Position numbers and translations under genes: made by a program. From NCBI GenBank assembly GCA_948759685.1, contig CAQBGY010000047.1, positions 1-15,568 on the forward strand: a stretch of DNA of 15,568 nt, in the 5' to 3' direction. How positions within the stretch are numbered: position 1 is the stretch's first letter; each line of letters opens with the position of its first letter. This document shows, in pieces, positions 13,780 to 15,568 of this stretch. The DNA is from an uncultured Eubacterium sp. GTDB lineage: Bacteria > Bacillota_A > Clostridia > Lachnospirales > Lachnospiraceae. The notes under the pieces were generated by a model that saw only the letters and a list, made by a program, of their open reading frames with translations, was not told where the DNA came from and searched no databases.

Positions 13780-14457
13780 ATGATTTATCTGCTGGAAGAT
13801 GATGATAATATAAGAAAGCTGGTATGCTATGCGCTGTCAAAAGAGGGATTTGAAGTACAGGGGCATTCTTCTCCAAAGGAATTTTGGCAGGGACTAAATA
13901 CGGAACTGCCGGAATTGGTTTTGCTGGATATTATGCTGCCGGAAGAAGACGGGTTGTCGATTCTTAATAAACTGAAAGGTAATGCAGCGACTGCGCATAT
14001 CCCTGTGATTATGCTTACCGCAAAGGGCAGTGAATTTGATAAGGTCACAGGCCTTGATATGGGAGCGGATGATTACGTGGCAAAGCCTTTTGGAACGATG
14101 GAACTGATTTCAAGGATCCGGGCGGTACTGAGGCGTTCCCAAAAAACGCAGGATGACAGAACGTATACGATTGGCGGGCTGTATGTTAATCCTGCAAAAC
14201 ATATTATTACGGTATCAGGGGAAGCGGTATCGCTTTCCTATAAGGAATATCTGCTGTTGATGGTTTTGCTGGAGGCAGAGGGCAATGTAGTGGAACGTGA
14301 CAGGCTTTTAACCAGTGTCTGGGGGGAATATTATACAGAATCCCGGACGCTGGATGTGCATATCCGGAAACTGCGGGTAAAACTGGGGGATGCCGGAAAA
14401 CTCATTCAGACTATAAAAGGAATCGGTTATAAATTAGGAGGCGATTGGAATGAATAA
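13780..14457 (+). CDS. phoP: PhoP/PhoB-type phosphate response regulator
   Basis: A 225-residue OmpR-family regulator. The receiver domain (1-118) has the acidic pair in LEDDDN, the phosphoacceptor D50 in LVLLDIMLP, the switch threonine in IMLTAKG and the lysine in DDYVAKPF. The winged-helix DNA-binding domain (about 130-222) contains VVERDRLLTSVWG and TLDVHIRKLRVKLG. AAAGGAGGAA lies 9 bases before ATG 13780, which overrides longer in-frame starts inside phoU. It ends in a short overlap with phoR. It should bind the Pho box at 9531-9581. Confidence 0.93.
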   Translation: MIYLLEDDDNIRKLVCYALSKEGFEVQGHSSPKEFWQGLNTELPELVLLDIMLPEEDGLSILNKLKGNAATAHIPVIMLTAKGSEFDKVTGLDMGADDYVAKPFGTMELISRIRAVLRRSQKTQDDRTYTIGGLYVNPAKHIITVSGEAVSLSYKEYLLLMVLLEAEGNVVERDRLLTSVWGEYYTESRTLDVHIRKLRVKLGDAGKLIQTIKGIGYKLGGDWNE

Positions 14458-15568
14458 AAAAATTTTTCGTTCGTCACTGCTTACCGTCTGTCTTGTATTG
14501 GCAGCTACCATTGCATTGATTATGGGGCTTTTGTTTCATTTTTTTGAAAAGCAGATACAGAAAGAGCTTGCCAATGAGGCCGGCTTTCTGGCACATGCTC
14601 TTGAAAATGAGGGAGCCGGATATTTTGACAGTTTTGATAACAAGAATAACAGACTTGCCGGAAATAACCGTATCACATGGATTGATGAAAATGGAACGGT
14701 ATTGTTCGACAGCAGGGCAGATGTGTCCGAACTGGATAATCATGCCGACAGGGATGAAATTAAAACGGCAATGAAAGAGGGGAAGGGCATGAGTACGAGG
14801 TACTCCAAAACCCTGACGGAAAAAACAGTGAATTATGCCATACGGCTTTCCGATGGCAGCATACTGCGGGTTTCGACAGAACAGTATACGGTAGTAACCA
14901 TTCTGATTGGGATGCTTCAGCCGATTTTATTCATTATGTTTGTCGCATTGATTTTAACACTGGTGCTTTCCGCAAGGGTATCAAAAGCCATTATAGAACC
15001 AATTAACAAACTGGATTTGGAAATACCGGAAAATAATGACACATATGAGGAATTAACACCTCTGTTACGGAAAATTGCAGACCAGAAAGAAACGATAGGG
15101 GAACAGCTTGCGGACGCCCGCAAAAAACAGAAAGAATTTAACCTTATTACAGAAAATATGAGTGAGGGCTTTCTGGTTATTGATGCAGACGCCAATCTCC
15201 TGACCTATAATTCTGCCGCATTAAACCTGCTTGAGATTACCCCTCCGGCAGACAGGAGTGTCCTGCTGTTCTGCCGGGCAAAAGAGTTCAGAGGCGTTAT
15301 ATCCGATGTATTGTCAGGAATAAAGGCAGAGAATACGATGGTGCGGGAGGAACGCAGTTACAGTCTGATTGCCAATCCGGTTTATGAGAAGGAATCCGTA
15401 ATTGGGGCCGTTGTGGTTATTCTGGATATTACGGAACGTGAAAAAAGGGATATGCTGCGCCGAGAGTTTACGGCAAATGTTTCCCATGAACTGAAAACTC
15501 CGCTGACGTCTATCTCTGGGTGCGACGTGAAGTCGCTTAATTTAACTGTTTGGCGGACTATCCGACCA
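14450..15568 (+). CDS. phoR: PhoR-type sensor histidine kinase, 5' exon, interrupted near the window end
   Basis: The coding frame begins at ATG 14450, overlapping the phoP stop, with AGGAGG at 14437-14442, and runs to the window edge. TM1 is at residues 8-30, an extracytoplasmic sensor at 31-145, TM2 at 149-174. A linker follows, then a PAS domain from about 229 (NLITENMSEGFLVIDADANL). The start of the HisKA domain is REFTANVSHELKTPLTSISG, with phosphoacceptor H346. After G357 the expected kinase sequence (Y..) is replaced by CDVKSLNLTVWRTIRP, which is not kinase-like. The nucleotides at that point, from 15520, read GTGCGAC, the canonical 5' end of bacterial group II introns. The real exon therefore seems to end at 15519 and the rest of the kinase (dimerisation helix 2 and ATPase domain) lies downstream of the window. 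Confidence 0.88.
   Translation, partial: MNKKIFRSSLLTVCLVLAATIALIMGLLFHFFEKQIQKELANEAGFLAHALENEGAGYFDSFDNKNNRLAGNNRITWIDENGTVLFDSRADVSELDNHADRDEIKTAMKEGKGMSTRYSKTLTEKTVNYAIRLSDGSILRVSTEQYTVVTILIGMLQPILFIMFVALILTLVLSARVSKAIIEPINKLDLEIPENNDTYEELTPLLRKIADQKETIGEQLADARKKQKEFNLITENMSEGFLVIDADANLLTYNSAALNLLEITPPADRSVLLFCRAKEFRGVISDVLSGIKAENTMVREERSYSLIANPVYEKESVIGAVVVILDITEREKRDMLRREFTANVSHELKTPLTSISGCDVKSLNLTVWRTIRP
15520..15568 (+). mobile_element. 5' end of a group II intron inserted in phoR
   Basis: Starting exactly where the kinase similarity stops, the sequence opens with GTGCGAC, matching the GUGYG 5' consensus of group II introns. The first bases fold as a hairpin, GCGAC-GTGAA-GTCGC (15522-15536), as expected for the start of domain I. 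The intron is in the same orientation as phoR, so splicing would join the exons after SISG within a glycine codon (GG|N). Only 49 bases are visible, so the intron-encoded protein and 3' end are not seen. Confidence 0.7.

Noticed and set aside
15520..15568. Divergent kinase sequence or an ordinary IS insertion at the end of phoR
   Set aside because: The H-box is normal up to SISG, and the following bases match the group II intron 5' consensus with a start hairpin; no IS inverted repeat or target duplication is visible, though only 49 bases can be judged.

Overview
The window looks like chromosome of a low-GC anaerobic Firmicute, most likely a gut Lachnospiraceae/Clostridia species. Pointers are strong AGGAGG-type ribosome binding sites, a secreted GH43 glycosidase with an Ig-like plus LamG-like architecture, a PstSCAB-PhoU-PhoPR operon with Bacillus-type TTAACA Pho-box repeats, and a MobV-type mobilizable island. 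The species cannot be named from sequence alone.

Layout. (1) 1-1008: the C-terminal part of an IS110-family transposase that runs off the left edge. (2) 1180-4400: a visibly AT-rich stretch. It holds an intact secreted GH43 enzyme (minus strand), a strong promoter feeding a 12-codon stub, and two decayed genes: an HTH/effector-binding regulator and a VanZ-like fragment. (3) about 4590-9530: a compact integrative mobilizable element. It carries a tyrosine integrase broken by one missing base, an XRE-family repressor, an excisionase-like HTH protein, a 720-bp gene-free control region and a MobV relaxase. (4) 9530-15568: the phosphate operon pstS-pstC-pstA-pstB-phoU-phoP-phoR in host orientation behind a Pho box. 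phoR is cut just past its H-box by what looks like the 5' end of a group II intron (GTGCGAC...).

How it works together. In the island, the repressor and the xis-like gene are divergent. Two copies of a 13-bp palindrome, TTGCA-N3-TGCAA, sit on the two promoters, suggesting a small genetic switch. The gene-free region between xis and mob contains a phased array of about 15 heptamers of type CTRCAYC at roughly 11/21-bp spacing, followed by two tandem hairpins next to the relaxase start that are the best oriT candidate. About 40-bp inverted copies of one sequence flank the repressor-xis block. In the phosphate operon, PstSCAB imports phosphate, PhoU links the transporter to the PhoR kinase, and PhoP should activate the operon through the Pho box. 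The kinase depends on intron splicing if the intron insertion is real.

Most worth following up: the phased heptamer array with the adjoining hairpins, the twin operators, the covarying inverted repeats, and the intron-split phoR.
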